A DNA stretch of 64,000 nucleotides. It comes from Boswellia sacra (Eukaryota; Streptophyta; Magnoliopsida; Sapindales; Burseraceae). Every line of letters starts with the position of its first letter. Positions within the stretch are counted from its first letter, which is position 1. A model generated the notes under the pieces. It had not been told where the DNA came from. It saw only the letters and a list, made by a program, of their open reading frames with translations, and did not search any database. A program made the position numbers and the translations under genes. This document shows positions 21,708 to 34,146 of this stretch, piece after piece. Location of the stretch: NCBI GenBank assembly GCA_013180625.2, contig SNVD02014754.1:558001-622000 (forward strand), written 5' to 3'.

Positions 21708-24700
21708 TTAAGCGACAGTTCTATTGTCAGAAAAGGTTCTTTCAACCATTCTACCAACAGTTTGGCTACTTCTGCAACCACTACCTCCAAATTTTCTTAG
21801 TACAGGCCGCTGCATTATCCTAATAGGAATTCCACCTAAGTCAAAGTCTTCCTTTAAAGATTTTGTCAAGAACCTGAGTTCTGTATCTGATAGTTCAGTC
21901 TTCCCACTCACAAAAGCAACAAAAGTGGGAGGCCGAGCCTTCACTTGGGTAAAATACTTGATCTTGGGTTGGGCAGACTGATCTTTCCAAGAATGCCTAC
22001 TCATAACCTGACCAAAGAGGCAAAGAGAGTTTAATAACCAAATCAAACATTGGTATGCATGAGAGAAAAGAAATGGGAAGGCATTAAACACTGACCTTAC
22101 GCAACCAACGGTTAAGACGAGCTGTAGGCAACCTTGAACACCATTTTTCATAAGTATCAAAGACCTGAGGCATGACAGGCATCCGACCTCTGCCCTCCAA
22201 TGCAGAAGTGAATACAACAGGTATTCCAGTCACCTGCTAGCAAGACCATATTATGCTATATCATCTATTGCTTGATGTATCAAAAAAGACATGAAAGGAG
22301 GCGAGTGCTTCTATGTACATGATGTCAAAACTGAGCATCAGTTGGTCTTTACTCTCTTTTTTCTCTTTTTCTCTCCCTTCATATTGGGCGGGGTAGGGTA
22401 CAATACTATTGTATGTTTTAAGGGCAAATAAGAAAGCTTCTTGGAAGTGACACACTTCTTTTACTTCTTAAAGAAACACTAAAAGAATCAAGTATGCAAC
22501 AAAGTTTCCACTAGAGACTGATGCAAGTAAAATTCTGAATACGTGACCATTGTCCAACATATTACATCAAGTTCTGGTTAGGTACAAGTAAAAATATTTA
22601 GAGGTTCATATTCAGTTGTTAGTCCTATCAAATCAGTGAAGACTATTGAACCAGACAATCTTAATGAGTTGAAAATGCCAGGATAAATCAAAAATTAAAA
22701 ATATGAATTGACATAAGAATCCATAATTTGTCAAACCTGAGGTAAAACTGTCTGAATTTCTAAAGGAACAGCTTCCTTGACCTTCTTATACAAGGCCGAA
22801 TTTTGCTTTCCACTTAATAGATCCATCTTGTTCACAATTACAACCAGACCATGCCCTTCTTCCATGGCCCTTCTAGCTATAACTACTTCTGAATGTTTCA
22901 TACTACGTCCAGCCTTCACAATCTGACCATCATCCATATGATGAATAATACTGAGCACATTTATCATATATACAAAATATTTACTTACACATGCTATTTG
23001 ATAAGAAATACTTTTCATTTGATTTTTTCCAGAATCAAATGTGATCAGCAAGCTAAAAGTGTTATGTTAACACTGGCTCTGTCACAACTGATGCCTCATG
23101 TTATTTAGCCAAAAATAGAGGCTTCAAAACTTTCCAACTTAACATTATTCATAACGTCATTATCGATCACATAAAAACATCACCAACCTTGTAAACATTG
23201 GTGCACTAATTATCCAAAATACACTACATAGAATAGGTTTTAAGAAGAAGAAATTAACTTTTTGCACGTAGGGTAGAAAATTTTATAATCATAGACTAAA
23301 CAGAGTCACAAGAAAACACAGAAAGAATATCATGTATGACACACCTCTTCCGCATCAAGGACCAAAGCAACTACATGAGCCCTCATCAGATTCTTTCTAG
23401 ATTGCATAATGCTCAATGATGCTGGTCCTTTCTCTTTGTCTGCTCGTTGCAACCAACCTGCGGTATCAACCTGTAAAGAAGAGCATCAAATCTGTCATAA
23501 GTTTGCCAACAAGAAGCCTAACTAAAGAATGAACCATTGCAATAAAAGCTTCTTCGATACCAAATATACAGTTCTTCCTTGATATTGAAAATGCACTCTC
23601 ACTGAATCTCTTGTCAAACCAGCTTCTGGACCCACCAAGACACGATCATCTTGTAAAAAAGCATTCAGCAAGGTTGACTTCCCAACATTAGGTCTGCCAA
23701 CAATAGCTAACTGTAACGGCAACTTAGAATCTTCAACCTCACAGGAGCTATTTTCCAGATTGGATCTATTGTCTTGACAATGATCATCTTGTTAAGTTTA
23801 AAAAAAAAAGGGTTAGGTGAACAAAATAGATAAAGAATAAAATACTATACTCTCACATTACTGTATTTGTACCACATTTCCTACAATTTAGTAAAAAACC
23901 AATGTGCAACAATAGTACTAATCCCTTATTCAACACAGCAAATATACAGCTAATTCAACAACATTATCATACTCAAATTCCCCATCATCCCACCCTTCCT
24001 TGGAAAAAAAAAAAAAGTCTCTATGATCTTACCATTTAAAACTTGAACCATATAATTCTCAAGCGAAGGACGAAGAGCATCATAAAGTTCAGTCATTCCC
24101 AGTCCAGTCTCAGCAGATATAGCAATAGGGTCCCCAAATCCCAACATGAGGGCTTTAGCAGCAGCTCCAGCCAAGGAGCCAGTACCATCATGAAGAGACT
24201 CAGATTTATTCATTGCCACTATAGGCTTGATTCGTGGTGCATGTCTGCGTAACCATTTTCCAACTTCCAAATCCAAGGGGTGAAGTCCAGTTCTAGAAAC
24301 AAGATGACATAGAGAAAAAGAATTAAACTTTTCCACCAAAAACAAACAAGAAATAACATCACAGTTAAAGTTAGGCAAAAAGAGTATTCCAAATTGCAAT
24401 TGATCCATCCTTACTTCTAAAGAAAATAAGTTCCATATTTTGAAGTCAAGAATAAAATCCTAATGCAGAGAGCATTCCTTATAATACGAGTAAAGCTTGA
24501 TTTTTTTTTTTTTTTCATCTAATGAAAGTTGCATTGACTAACATAAATTTGTCCACTGTTATTCAATCTAAAGATCTCTTAAGATAGTGGCAACAATGCC
24601 ATTTAGTAGACTATACCCGCACCCTAAATTTGTCACCATGAGCATTGGCATAAAAAGTCAACTCCAACTCATATTTCTTAAGAGAGGCACAAATTCATCA

Positions 24701-25492
24701 GCAAAACTAACCTCACATCTATCAAGAAAATTGCAAATTGAGTCTTTGCAAGCACATTTGCAGTCATCCCTGCAGTTCTATCAAGAATAGAACCAGATAT
24801 CGCTTCAGTTTCCAAGCCAGCAGAGTCCAACAACCTAAACCTCAAATCACCAAGTTTAGCAATCCCCTCTCTTATGTCCCTAGTAACATGATCATCCGGT
24901 GTGTTGTACACCAAAGCTTCCCTCCTCCTAATCAACCTAAAATTCACCAAAATAACACAGGAAACAAAATCACATTTTCAACCACCTGAAACATTGTTAC
25001 AAACAAGTAAAAGCACTTGAAATCAAACTAACCGGTTAAACAAAGCAGACTTTCCCACATTAGGACGTCCAATAATCATAACAGTTGGAAGCAAGCTAAT
25101 GTGAACCATAGTGAAATCAACAGGTACATTATTCAAAACCTTAACTTTCTTGTCTTCAGCGAAGTAAACATGGGACTTTTCAAAATTCCCATTTGCAACA
25201 GCCACACAAAACCCTCTTGAAGCTTCATGCAAGAAATTACATTGGAAGCCTAAACCCAGTTTAGTTAACAAGCCTAGGAACCAAACAGTGATGATTCATT
25301 AACATGTAACAAACAAAAGAACCGAAATTTATGCAAAGAGAGAATGAGAGTGTAAAACATACTAAATAATAGAGGGTTCAAATGGCACGAGTTCACATGC
25401 TTCTTTGAAGAAGTGATGATGCTTCTGTGCAACAAACCACAACAAGATTGGTTCTTCCGAGAAAAAACGCTCCGAACCCATGACTGAAACAT
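21708..25492 (-). CDS. Organellar GTPase Der (EngA) homologue, nine exons
   Basis: Exons (minus): 25492-25363, 25273-25033, 24936-24712, 24292-24033, 23787-23561, 23470-23345, 22922-22737, 22233-22096, 22007-21708. All introns are GT-AG and the joined length is 1833 bases (610 codons plus stop) with phases matching. Domain 1 has [12 protein letters not shown] and NKSE; domain 2 has [12 protein letters not shown] and NKMD; the C-terminal KH-like domain includes [17 protein letters not shown]. Der proteins act in large ribosomal subunit assembly. The basic, serine-rich N-terminus ([19 protein letters not shown]) looks like an organelle targeting peptide; it resembles the mitochondrial-type plant copy more than the chloroplast EMB2738 type, but this is judgement. 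No lesion was seen. Confidence 0.92.
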
Positions 25493-26664
25493 GTGTTGCC
25501 AGCTTGTTATTATTTGATAAATAGTTTTTTTATGCTGAAAAGAGTTGAACTGATATCGGAGAGTCTGCACAAGATAGTCTCTTCCAATGTTTCCACTACA
25601 CTTTCACACTTTTTGGTGGCGAAGGTCTCATACAGTTTTTGTCCGTAGAAAAATGCACCACTCTATGCCTAACATGAAAGCCAATGCAATTATGCAAAGT
25701 AAGAAGTAGAAACTCTGTTTTCATCTCCCTCAAATAAAAGGAAGGGTAATTTTGCTAACCTCCCTATTGTTACTTTCTAACTATTTAATTCAATAGTAAC
25801 AAGCTAAATTTGAATGTGCTTAAGTTGAAAAACATTTTTCTAGTATGAGAAATTTGAGCAATGGTCTAATTTCTTTGACCCAAAATTCTATCAACTTTTT
25901 TGTTCCCACACATATCCATTTGACCATGATCCATTGGTATATAAATCTTGATAAATTGATTTAATTATTATCTTTTTTCTGTTAAATTAGTGGTTAAATA
26001 GTAATGGTAGGAAGAATCAACAAAATCTTCAAAACTAGAAGAGAGGTTATCACTTGTTCCTTAAAGGAGGGCAGATGAGTAAAATTTTCATAACCATTGG
26101 GAAGGTTGTTGCTTGTTAATTGAAGGTTAGTAGACTTTAATGAAACTACCCATAAAAGGAAATTATTTTATTAGCGTCCACAAGCTTTGAGCTAATTCAA
26201 GCAAGGGCTCATTGATTTTCGAAGCTACAATAGCACCCCTATAATTGATACCAAAAAGTCATTTATAAGAACGTAATGCAACATGTATTGGGTCAATGGG
26301 TATCTTAACTATGCCAGATTAGATTAAATCTAAACTATCCAAAATGAATTCATTTAATATCTTAACTATCCACCTAAATAAGAATTGCTAAATAATGACC
26401 TAAAAAGAATAATATTGTCCACATAAATGGTCACAACAACAAGCTCATCCATTACGAAATCTAGTTTTCTTTGGCCAGAAAAAAAAAATGGTTTCTTAAC
26501 AAATAAACTTGACTTCCACTATAAAACCCAAACTGATCATTTATATTTTGTAGTACTATTATTATAACCCAATAACCTTAAAACAAGACCACAGAATGGT
26601 ATTTCAGGAAGGAAATACACTGATTTTTACTAGTTAAAATCCTATTTCCTAACTCACCCTCTTG
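25493..26664. other. Upstream region of Der gene and intergenic DNA
   Basis: It holds the promoter and leader of the Der gene (the frame stays open upstream to 25570 but without an ATG) and AT-rich DNA. No other gene was recognised. Confidence 0.5.
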
Positions 26665-26813
26665 AAGCAAAGGTAAGTCAAAATGAGAATCTTCTACACT
26701 ATCTTCTAAAATTTTTAGCCAAGGATCCAAATCTGCTAGGTCATGCTCATTGCAGCAGCATGAGAATGAAGGCTCCCTAGGAAGAAATGAAGCTTGTTTG
26801 TCACTACGATTCA
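26665..26813 (-). CDS. Possible exon of an unknown gene, cut by an insertion
   Basis: The minus-strand reading NRSDKQASFLPREPSFSCC... then DPWLKILEDSVEDSHFDLPL ends at a good donor (CAAGAGG followed by GTGAGT). It is acidic and looks coding. Its upstream side stops at the hAT-like end; across that insertion, an acceptor TGTATGCAG followed by TTTGAAT (near 28465) would supply its start. I do not recognise the protein. Confidence 0.35.
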
Positions 26814-28453
26814 TAGAGTTGGCAATGGGGCGGGGCAAGGCCAGTCTGGGGCAGTAGGTACCCAGCCCTACCCCGTTCAAATTTTTTTTGCCCCACCCCG
26901 CCCTATTGCCCCTTTATGGGACAGGGCAGGGCAAAAAAAATTGAGTGGATCCAGACCCGCCCCACCCCTAAACATTTATAATTTTACAATCACACCCTTG
27001 TTTATCATAAATGGCAAGCCCACTAGAAATCCTATCACTCGCTGTTTTTTGAAAAAATGAAACCAAGATCAGGGCACTAGAGAAAGAGTATCTCGCAATC
27101 ATAAAAAATAATAAATAAATTTTTTCGCAGTAATTTTTTGGGCTTATTAATATACAGTTTTATATATGTTTTTAATACTAGTTGCAAGTGGCCAAAAATT
27201 ACTACGTAACTAATTAATAGCCATTTAATTAGGTTAATAATAATTAATGATGTATAAATAATTAACAAATAAAACCACTGTCTTGTGTGAGGTTGTATAG
27301 AATTTATCAATCCAGGATAATTATTTAAAAAATTATGAAAGGTTTTCAATTTATCAATGGACAGAAAGGGAAAATGACAAGAGGCAATGAAGCATCTATG
27401 CATGCCATGACAAATTAAAGAATACAAGTGAATCATTTTATTTTGGTTAAGACAATCATGCTAACAGTGATCCCATGTCTGTGTAGTCTCCACTCAATTA
27501 ATGTCCTCGGAGTTAATAACCAATTCTTGCGAACAGACTGGTTGGAAATACTGACATTGATACAAGATTAGAAATCATAAACACTAGCCCCCCAAACTAC
27601 AGTTGTTTAAACACAAATTACGTTCAACAACAACTGGCATATTATACATAACATACATACTGATTAGCGAAAACAAATGAGAACAAATTTGACAAACAAA
27701 CTCAGGATTACAGAAATATGCGCAATGCTAATTGAGAAAGAAGAAATGTAAATGCTGCTCACCACATATATCTCTCGCTTGAACTCAGTTGCAAGACACT
27801 CAATTGCTATATCATCTCCAAATGCTGCAGCATGGCCTTCTTTGTTCTCATCTACAGATAACAAACCGTCCTCAGTATACTGAAAATTGATGATATCATA
27901 TTCATCATCAGGTGAACCGTGGAGCTGTGGAGATAAGCCTGTCGTGGAGGTACTGAGGTGCTAGAGCCGAGGAGGGGAGCTGGCCGAAAGAGAGGAGGCT
28001 GGATTGGTGGAGACGCTACGATTCTGGAGCCGCGGAGGAGGGCCGACTACGAGTAACGAGAGAGCGTGGCAGTGAGAAGTGCGACTGGCGGACGAGTGAC
28101 AGTTTCTCAGGCTTCTCAGTTGCTGGCGGACGAGAGAGGACAGCAACGAGAGAAAGAGAGGACAGAGGAGGCTTTGGGGATTTGGTAAAAATATTTTTCT
28201 TTATATAGGTTAGCAAAACTTAAGGAGATCCTCGTCTCACATTCACCCCTATTAATATCATTTAAGTCATAATATTTTATTTATTTTTATATACACTCTT
28301 ATATTATGCAGGACATGATGGGTCTAACGGGGTTAAGTGTTGGACCCGACATGGACCCGAACCCGGACCCAATCCGTATAAGTTAAGACAATTTAAAACC
28401 CAAACCCGCCCACCGAGACTCTGGACCTGACAGAATCATTTTTTCAACCCTAA
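26814..28453. mobile_element. Probable non-autonomous hAT-like element
   Basis: The left end reads TAGAGTTGGCAATGGGGCGGG with GC-rich sub-terminal repeats to about 26970; the complement of the right end reads TTAGGGTTGAAAAAATG with ACCCGAACCCGGACCC-type repeats before it. Such ends are common in plant hAT elements. The flanks share only ATTCA (26809-26813 and 28457-28461), so the 8-bp duplication is imperfect. No transposase is seen; it contains a possible gene fragment (27762-27930) with a GC-rich leader to about 28200. Confidence 0.5.
27762..27930 (-). pseudogene. Gene fragment inside the hAT-like element
   Basis: The minus-strand reading LHGSPDDEYDIINFQYTEDG continues into EGHAAAFGDDIAIECLATEF and KREIYVV and ends at a possible donor (GTGAGC). 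It lacks a start codon; upstream DNA (27935-28200) is GC-rich and leader-like with stops in this frame. The pattern GDDIAIECLATEFKREIYVV vaguely recalls OTU-type proteases, but the similarity is too weak for a call. It may be captured host sequence. Confidence 0.3.
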
Positions 28454-29626
28454 GACATTCAAACTGCATACAGTTGAAGGTAAGTCTTCTTGATTTCATG
28501 TTTATTTTGTGTCATTTAGTGTTTGAAATTAGTTGATAGTTACTAGAATGATGAATATGTGATGTTTTTGCAGAAAGAGAAATAGATTTGAATGTGGGTT
28601 TTGGGATTCAATAATGCTACACCTTTCTTTTTCAAAATAATAGTAACTAATATTTTAGTATTTTCTTTAGGAAACAGCTAGAATTGTAAATCTAATATTG
28701 GATCAAATACTTACCAATATTTGTAGAGATTTGTTCTAAATTTGTCAAGGAATTACCTGAAGTGGTTATAAGTTGGGGCTCAAAATTAACAATAATCTTA
28801 CATATATCTTACATATAAAACCAAGTAAAAACAGTTCATTCATTTATTTATTTTTTTAGTTTTATATATTCAATGGAGTTTTGTTATCTAAGATACTGTA
28901 GGTTAGACTGAATATTATATGATAAGAAAAAGAATATCAACTATTTTTATTTTTATTTTTTTAGAATAGAAAACGAATTATATTATATTTACTCATAAAA
29001 AATTTTATAACACTATTACTCATAATAGTTGTAACGACTACAAAATTTGTATTTTCCAAAAGTATATAGTACAGGTTCTTTTTTATTTTGAAATAAATCA
29101 TATAAACATATATTCAGGAATAAATATGATATTGCATTCTTTTCTGTTCATCTTTAATAACATTTTAAAAATATGTTAAAGAAATACTGGATGTGCCTCA
29201 AATATTTTATGACTTAAAAAGAAAAAAAAAAGATATTCGGGCTTATATTCATATTTTAAGTTTGTGCATTCAAATCTATCCAGAAGAAAATAAAATTATG
29301 CATTTATTTAGATTTTAAGCTAGTAGAAATGAAGGAAATTTTCTGAAAGATTTGGAGAGTTTTGCCTTGAGTAAAGCTATCAATATAACAAAATTTTGCC
29401 ATAACACAGAAAATGAAATAGAGAAAGTCTTCTATTTCCATGACAAATAATACAACGAAATGAGAATTTAAAGAGATTAATTAATTGACTTAGCGAGGTA
29501 TAACAATAGTTAGATAAGCTAATAAATATAGCTTGGGCTTTTCCTGATGAAAGAGTAATAATACAAAAATGATATTGGTTATAGGACGAGTGGATGTTAT
29601 GCTTCTGATCTAATTTGTACTAACAT
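28454..29626. other. AT-rich intergenic DNA
   Basis: No coding frame, repeat array or element ends were recognised beyond the start, which may be intron of the interrupted unknown gene. Confidence 0.5.
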
Positions 29627-29908
29627 CTAAGAATTGATCAAGTGGCAGCTGCCATGACTTCCATCGCCCTTCGGAAAGTTGATTCTTGATTCGTCACAAG
29701 GCAAAACGATTCTCTTCTGGTGGCTCCCAAATCCATACTCCCCCGCAGCCTTCTCTAGCAGTTGCTGCAAAGTTAGATTCTTCAAGTAAGATATTAATGG
29801 AACAACAAATCTCCTCAGCTCTTCCCCCACATAAACCACAAAGTGCCCCTTTGGAGCCCTTGATTATGATAATGATCTCCCCTCATTTACGTTCACCTTG
29901 CAAGGCAT
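29627..29908 (-). pseudogene. SAUR family (small auxin-up RNA) pseudogene
   Basis: From the ATG at 29908 the reading is MPCKVNVNEGRSLS, then TAA (complement of 29864-29866), then the SAUR core SRAPKGHFVVYVGEELRRFV and LKNLTLQQLLEKAAGEYGF, then SHQKRIVLPCDES. SAURs are short intronless auxin-induced proteins that regulate cell expansion through PP2C.D phosphatases. The core is intact apart from one extra residue (VVPLISYL for the usual VVPISYL). The stop lies between the ATG and the core, so a protein from this ATG would be cut at 14 residues; no other ATG precedes the core. Confidence 0.75.
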
Positions 29909-30574
29909 TTTGGCAAACCAAGACTAAGATAATTGACAAAAAGGACCAATCAAGAAACTATAGTAGTTTAATTGATGAGTTACAATTGAGAGTAGCTATC
30001 AAGTAGTGCAAGTGTCTCTCAGTATATATAGAAGGCTAATTGATGATGCATGCTCGTGCCCTTTAATTTTCCAACAGTTAGCGAGCCGAAAGCGTTGACA
30101 ACGTGATCTTATTGTTAACTTCTCAGAAAGAGACAGAGAGATGTACCGAAGCATGCATATATAGATTAATTTGTGTTCAATATTCCAATAAGTCATTTCA
30201 ATTTGTTGTGTGTGGATAATATGCATGTTCTTGGCAAGCTTGCACATAGAATGGGAGAGACAGAAACTATATTGAGTAGTTGAATGACTATAAATATTAT
30301 ATGAATTATCTCATCCCAAAATTATTAGTTTTTTGAAAATATTTCTCAAAAACTATAGATATAAGCAAACCAACATTGTCTCGATATTAATATACAAACT
30401 TTAGCAACTACATGTTTTCTAGCTGAATCAAAGGCAGCATAAGCAGAATCTTAACAAAGATGGGCTGGGCAGGGGTGGGGCAATGGGGGAGGGAGGGAGC
30501 GAGGGAGGGAGAGAGGGAGAGAACAGACCTTTAGAACCCTTTTCCTTAAAGTTTAAGTATTTACAGCGTTCCAT
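29909..30574. other. Intergenic with a purine-rich patch
   Basis: AT-rich DNA. 30478-30525 is a G/A-rich low-complexity run (GGGAGGGAGG type). No gene was seen. Confidence 0.5.
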
Positions 30575-30897
30575 GATTTATAGAAGTGTCCAATCCAAAA
30601 GGCTAACCTAATGGATAAAATGACCAACCTTTTTATATAGCCCAAGACCCCCCCTTAACCATCCAATATGGAACTCAACAATCCCCCTGTCGAACAAGAC
30701 TCCCTCAATGGAGAGTCGACACCAAGCCTCATTCAAAATCAGGGACTCATCACATTGGACACTAGGATTTGGCTCTGATACCACTTATTAGAAGCTCTAC
30801 ATGTATAATCTAAAATGCTAACCTAAAAGGTGGAGTGACCAACCTCTTTATATACCTTAAAGGCCCCCCCCTTAAACATCCAATGTGGAATCCAACA
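30575..30897 (-). mobile_element. TRIM (terminal-repeat retrotransposon in miniature)
   Basis: On the minus strand: LTR 30897-30784 (starts TGTTGGATTCCACATTGG, ends TAATAAG), primer site TGGTATCAGAGCC at 30783-30771, about 90 bp of internal DNA, a polypurine tract (ACAGGGGGAT) and a second LTR from 30680 (TGTTGAGTTCCATATTGG) to about 30575. The LTRs share about 100 bp including a G-run and TATATAAA. There is no coding capacity. The LTRs are clearly diverged and no clean target duplication was found. Confidence 0.75.
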
Positions 30898-31457
30898 AGA
30901 TTTCATTACATGGTCAGCTGATAAATGATGCTGTTTTGAAATATGTATTAAATTAATTAAGAGTTTAACAAGGTGAACCAGCTATCGTATTTTCCCTAGT
31001 TGTACTTTAAGCAACCAGAAAAACCGTATGCATTACAAAATGGCAATGGTCAAATCACAGAAGTTTCCATCACTAGAAATCAAATAGCAGCAAACTGGAC
31101 TATTTCCCATGGGACAACTCCAACAGTCTTTCGATTCTTCCCTTATTTATCAAGTTCAAAAATGGGGGCCACATCTACGCCCTACGGCTTTGGTAACCAT
31201 AACATTAGTGGGATATAATTATGTTCCAAGTAGGTGGCCCTCAAATAATTTGAACCCTTGACCACTTGGACACATCCAATCTTTACCACTAAACACGAAC
31301 CTTAGGGTTGTGAACCAGAAAGTAAACAAATCTATTTATAAACATGAAAATCTCAAGTCAAGAGACCTATATGCTTTTATTGAGATTCATAGAATTGGAG
31401 ACTTAAATGTCATTCCTCCAACAAAATTATGCATAACAAAGTGAGTTTGAAACTAAC
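30898..31457. other. Non-coding DNA where the 3' end of LCB1 should be
   Basis: The donor after the last recognised LCB1 exon lies here, but no reading for the remaining roughly 100 residues of LCB1 was found down to 28454. Confidence 0.5.
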
Positions 31458-33450
31458 CTTTCCACAATATGGCAACGTTTTTCTTCAGCTTTGTTATCAG
31501 AGTGGGATTTTCTTCAAGGACATCAATAGCGGTAATTGCATCACTTGCGAGATATGGGGCCAAAGATGCAGAAAAAACATATCCAGAACTGCTCAACCGC
31601 TGCCAGAGATTAGCATTGAATTATGATATGCATATCGAAACAGAAATAAGCATCAGCATTTGTGAATGTTATAGGAGTAAAAAATTATGCAATGCAAAAC
31701 TTCCACATTAATTATAATGATTCACAGCCAGTATGGAATCATGTCGAAGATTATTTCAGGAAAAATGTTTCATAAAATCAAATGAAACATGGAGTTTCTG
31801 CTAAGAATGTGTCTACAAGTGTACTTTTGGAAGAGTGGTTTGAGCACAAAGCAATGAAAATATGGCCGTTATAAATATTTGGAACATTACAAGACTTTTT
31901 TAGTGCTCCATAAATACTAAATTTTCAAAAACGCATAGAAAATAATAAAGTCATTCTTGTAATTATAACTAGTTTTTAGATAAGAAATGTTGTCTTGTTG
32001 AATGCCTATTTTATAAATACAGTGACATGCTTTTTTTTTTTTTTAAATACTTGTAAAAACAAAAGCAATATTCAAGAATAGTATCCAATGCCTTAATTTA
32101 AAATTTCATCATAAAGAACAGTTTCGTACTTGGTGATCAACGACTCTAGCACTCCCAGTGCAGAATCCTCCTTAGTGGCTAATGCGTGACCCATAGCAGC
32201 AGTTACAAATGTCTATCTTCTCAATCTGCAAGGCCGTACAGACATAAATCACAGAGATTAAAGCAGCAGCAATAACACATGAATACTTTGGAACATTATG
32301 GAATCCCATAGTGTTCACTAAGGCCTCTTCCTGAACTGCCAAGTACACCAAATGAGTTACTCTCGTCCAACAAAACACGGAATCGATATTTCTCCTTCAA
32401 TCTGATTTTCTCATCCAATGGAGCTATTTGGCCAGAATTCTACAAATTTTAGAATTAAGCAATTAATATTTCCTTACAGCAAGTTTAGATAAAAACAAAC
32501 AAAGACATCAAATTGCATGGCCTAAAGTTATGATAGTACCATAGGAACCAAAGAACTAGTAAGACCAAAAAATTAGGATTCTATTAAACATTATGGCTAG
32601 TAATTAACTTCTACAAATTGACCATCAGTCTCTAAAGTGTTGTATTGTACCCACAATATATTTATCACAGCTAGATGTTCTAGAAAAATCATAGTTATCT
32701 TCTAAATCTACATCCACTTTGCTCCAGAGATATAATATGAAGAAGATAACTGGGAAACAATTTAAAAAAAAAAAAAAAAAAAAAGAAGGTAAAAACTTTG
32801 AGCTTTACAATACAGGGACTTACCAGAGCTGTTATGCAACTATCGAATTTTAAATCATAAAATTAATCCATAACTGCAAAAAAATGAGAATTCTAAATTG
32901 CATTTCAGCTAAAAATTGTGAAATTCAGATGGCTAAAATCATAGCAAGAGCAGCAAGAAAAAGATGTTACAAGTCTAAGCATGATCAGAAGGGGAACTGT
33001 GCGGTTCTCTTTGGATAAATAACAGAGACAAAGTAAAAGTTTGAGCTTCTGGTGGGGGAACCAGAAACAGTGAACTTGGGAAGGAGAAAGGAGGAACGAA
33101 GCAGAAGCAAGGAAGGGAGGTTGAGAAAAAAAGCTTGGAGATTAAAAAACTCAATATTCAGTTACTTCTCAAATAAGATCAATGTTTCAAAATGTCTAAG
33201 GCCCCATATATACATATGTAAGTATAAACCATAGTCCAATCAAAAATGAAATATCATCAACTAAGCCATCCCATAAATTAAACAAATCACTATTGAAATA
33301 TAACAAAAGACTTAATTAACTATGCCTACAACTAACATAGGTCTGTGGGTCTCTATTGGAGTTTAGATCATTAAATGAGTCAATGACTGCAAAATCAAAA
33401 CTAACAACTACAAATTGAATTTCAGCTTAAACATGTTTCTTGAGAGTTTC

Positions 33451-33859
33451 TGATAACTCTCTGATCACCTCACACACTTCTTGAATAGTTAGCTAGTTTA
33501 GTTTATTGAATTTTGAAATTATGCTGGAATTTTAAGCTGTGGAGATTCTGGAATAGAAAAATGGATTGTGGATTGATTGATAGGGGGCAGGATTTTCGAG
33601 AGTCCTGCCTAGTCTCTCCCTAGAGATAGAATCTCTACAAAACTTTCATTCACAATTTTCATACCTTCCTACTTTCTCGGCTCTCCCTTATATCCTCTAA
33701 CCAACTAGCACAACTCCCTAAAAAATAACTAACTCTACTGCCCAGCTCCAGCTCATAACAGAAAAATAACAGAAAAATAAACATTTCTTCCACTCCTACC
33801 CTCCTCTCTCTTTATTCAAATGACGTCTAACATATGTAAACCTGACTGGAGGTCTATCA
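33451..33859 (-). repeat. 3' LTR of chromovirus
   Basis: 409 bp, with an extra 11-bp unit (about 33762-33780, ACAGAAAAATA repeated) compared with the other LTR. The chromodomain frame runs about 60 bp into it. Confidence 0.93.
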
Positions 33860-34146
33860 ATACCCCCTGCCCAAGCATTCACCTTGTCCTCAAGGTGAAA
33901 CTCTGGAAACTGCTGCTTAAGCAAGTTAAACTGTTCCCAAGTAGCTTCAAAGTCCTCGAGACCTTTCCACTTGACAAGTACTTCCGTAACTACCCCAGAT
34001 TCCGCTGTCCTTTGGCGTACATCCAGCACCTTCTCTGGTTCAGCGACTAACTCCATGGTAGAGCTAATCTGAGAAGGAAGCAAAGGTGAAGCTGGAGTGT
34101 TTCCTATCAGTTTCTTAAGTTGGGACACATGAAAGACTGGATGCAC
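33796..34146 (-). pseudogene. Detached integrase end with chromodomain
   Basis: The frame (no ATG at its start) begins [17 protein letters not shown], the segment that normally precedes the chromodomain, then VLVKWKGLEDFEATWE, the aromatic-cage chromodomain core, and LEDKVNAWAGG. Chromodomains steer integration to marked chromatin. It is out of frame with the main polyprotein by one base at about 34146, the deletion junction, so it would not be made as part of integrase unless a frameshift occurred. Confidence 0.85.

Noticed and set aside
22261..22455. Minus-strand frame between Der exons 7 and 8
   Set aside because: It lies wholly inside a GT-AG intron whose flanking exons join in phase.
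31000..31711. Plus-strand open frames including 31469-31711
   Set aside because: 31429-31711 is the antisense shadow of LCB1 exon 10; the frame at 31000-31218 has no recognisable content.
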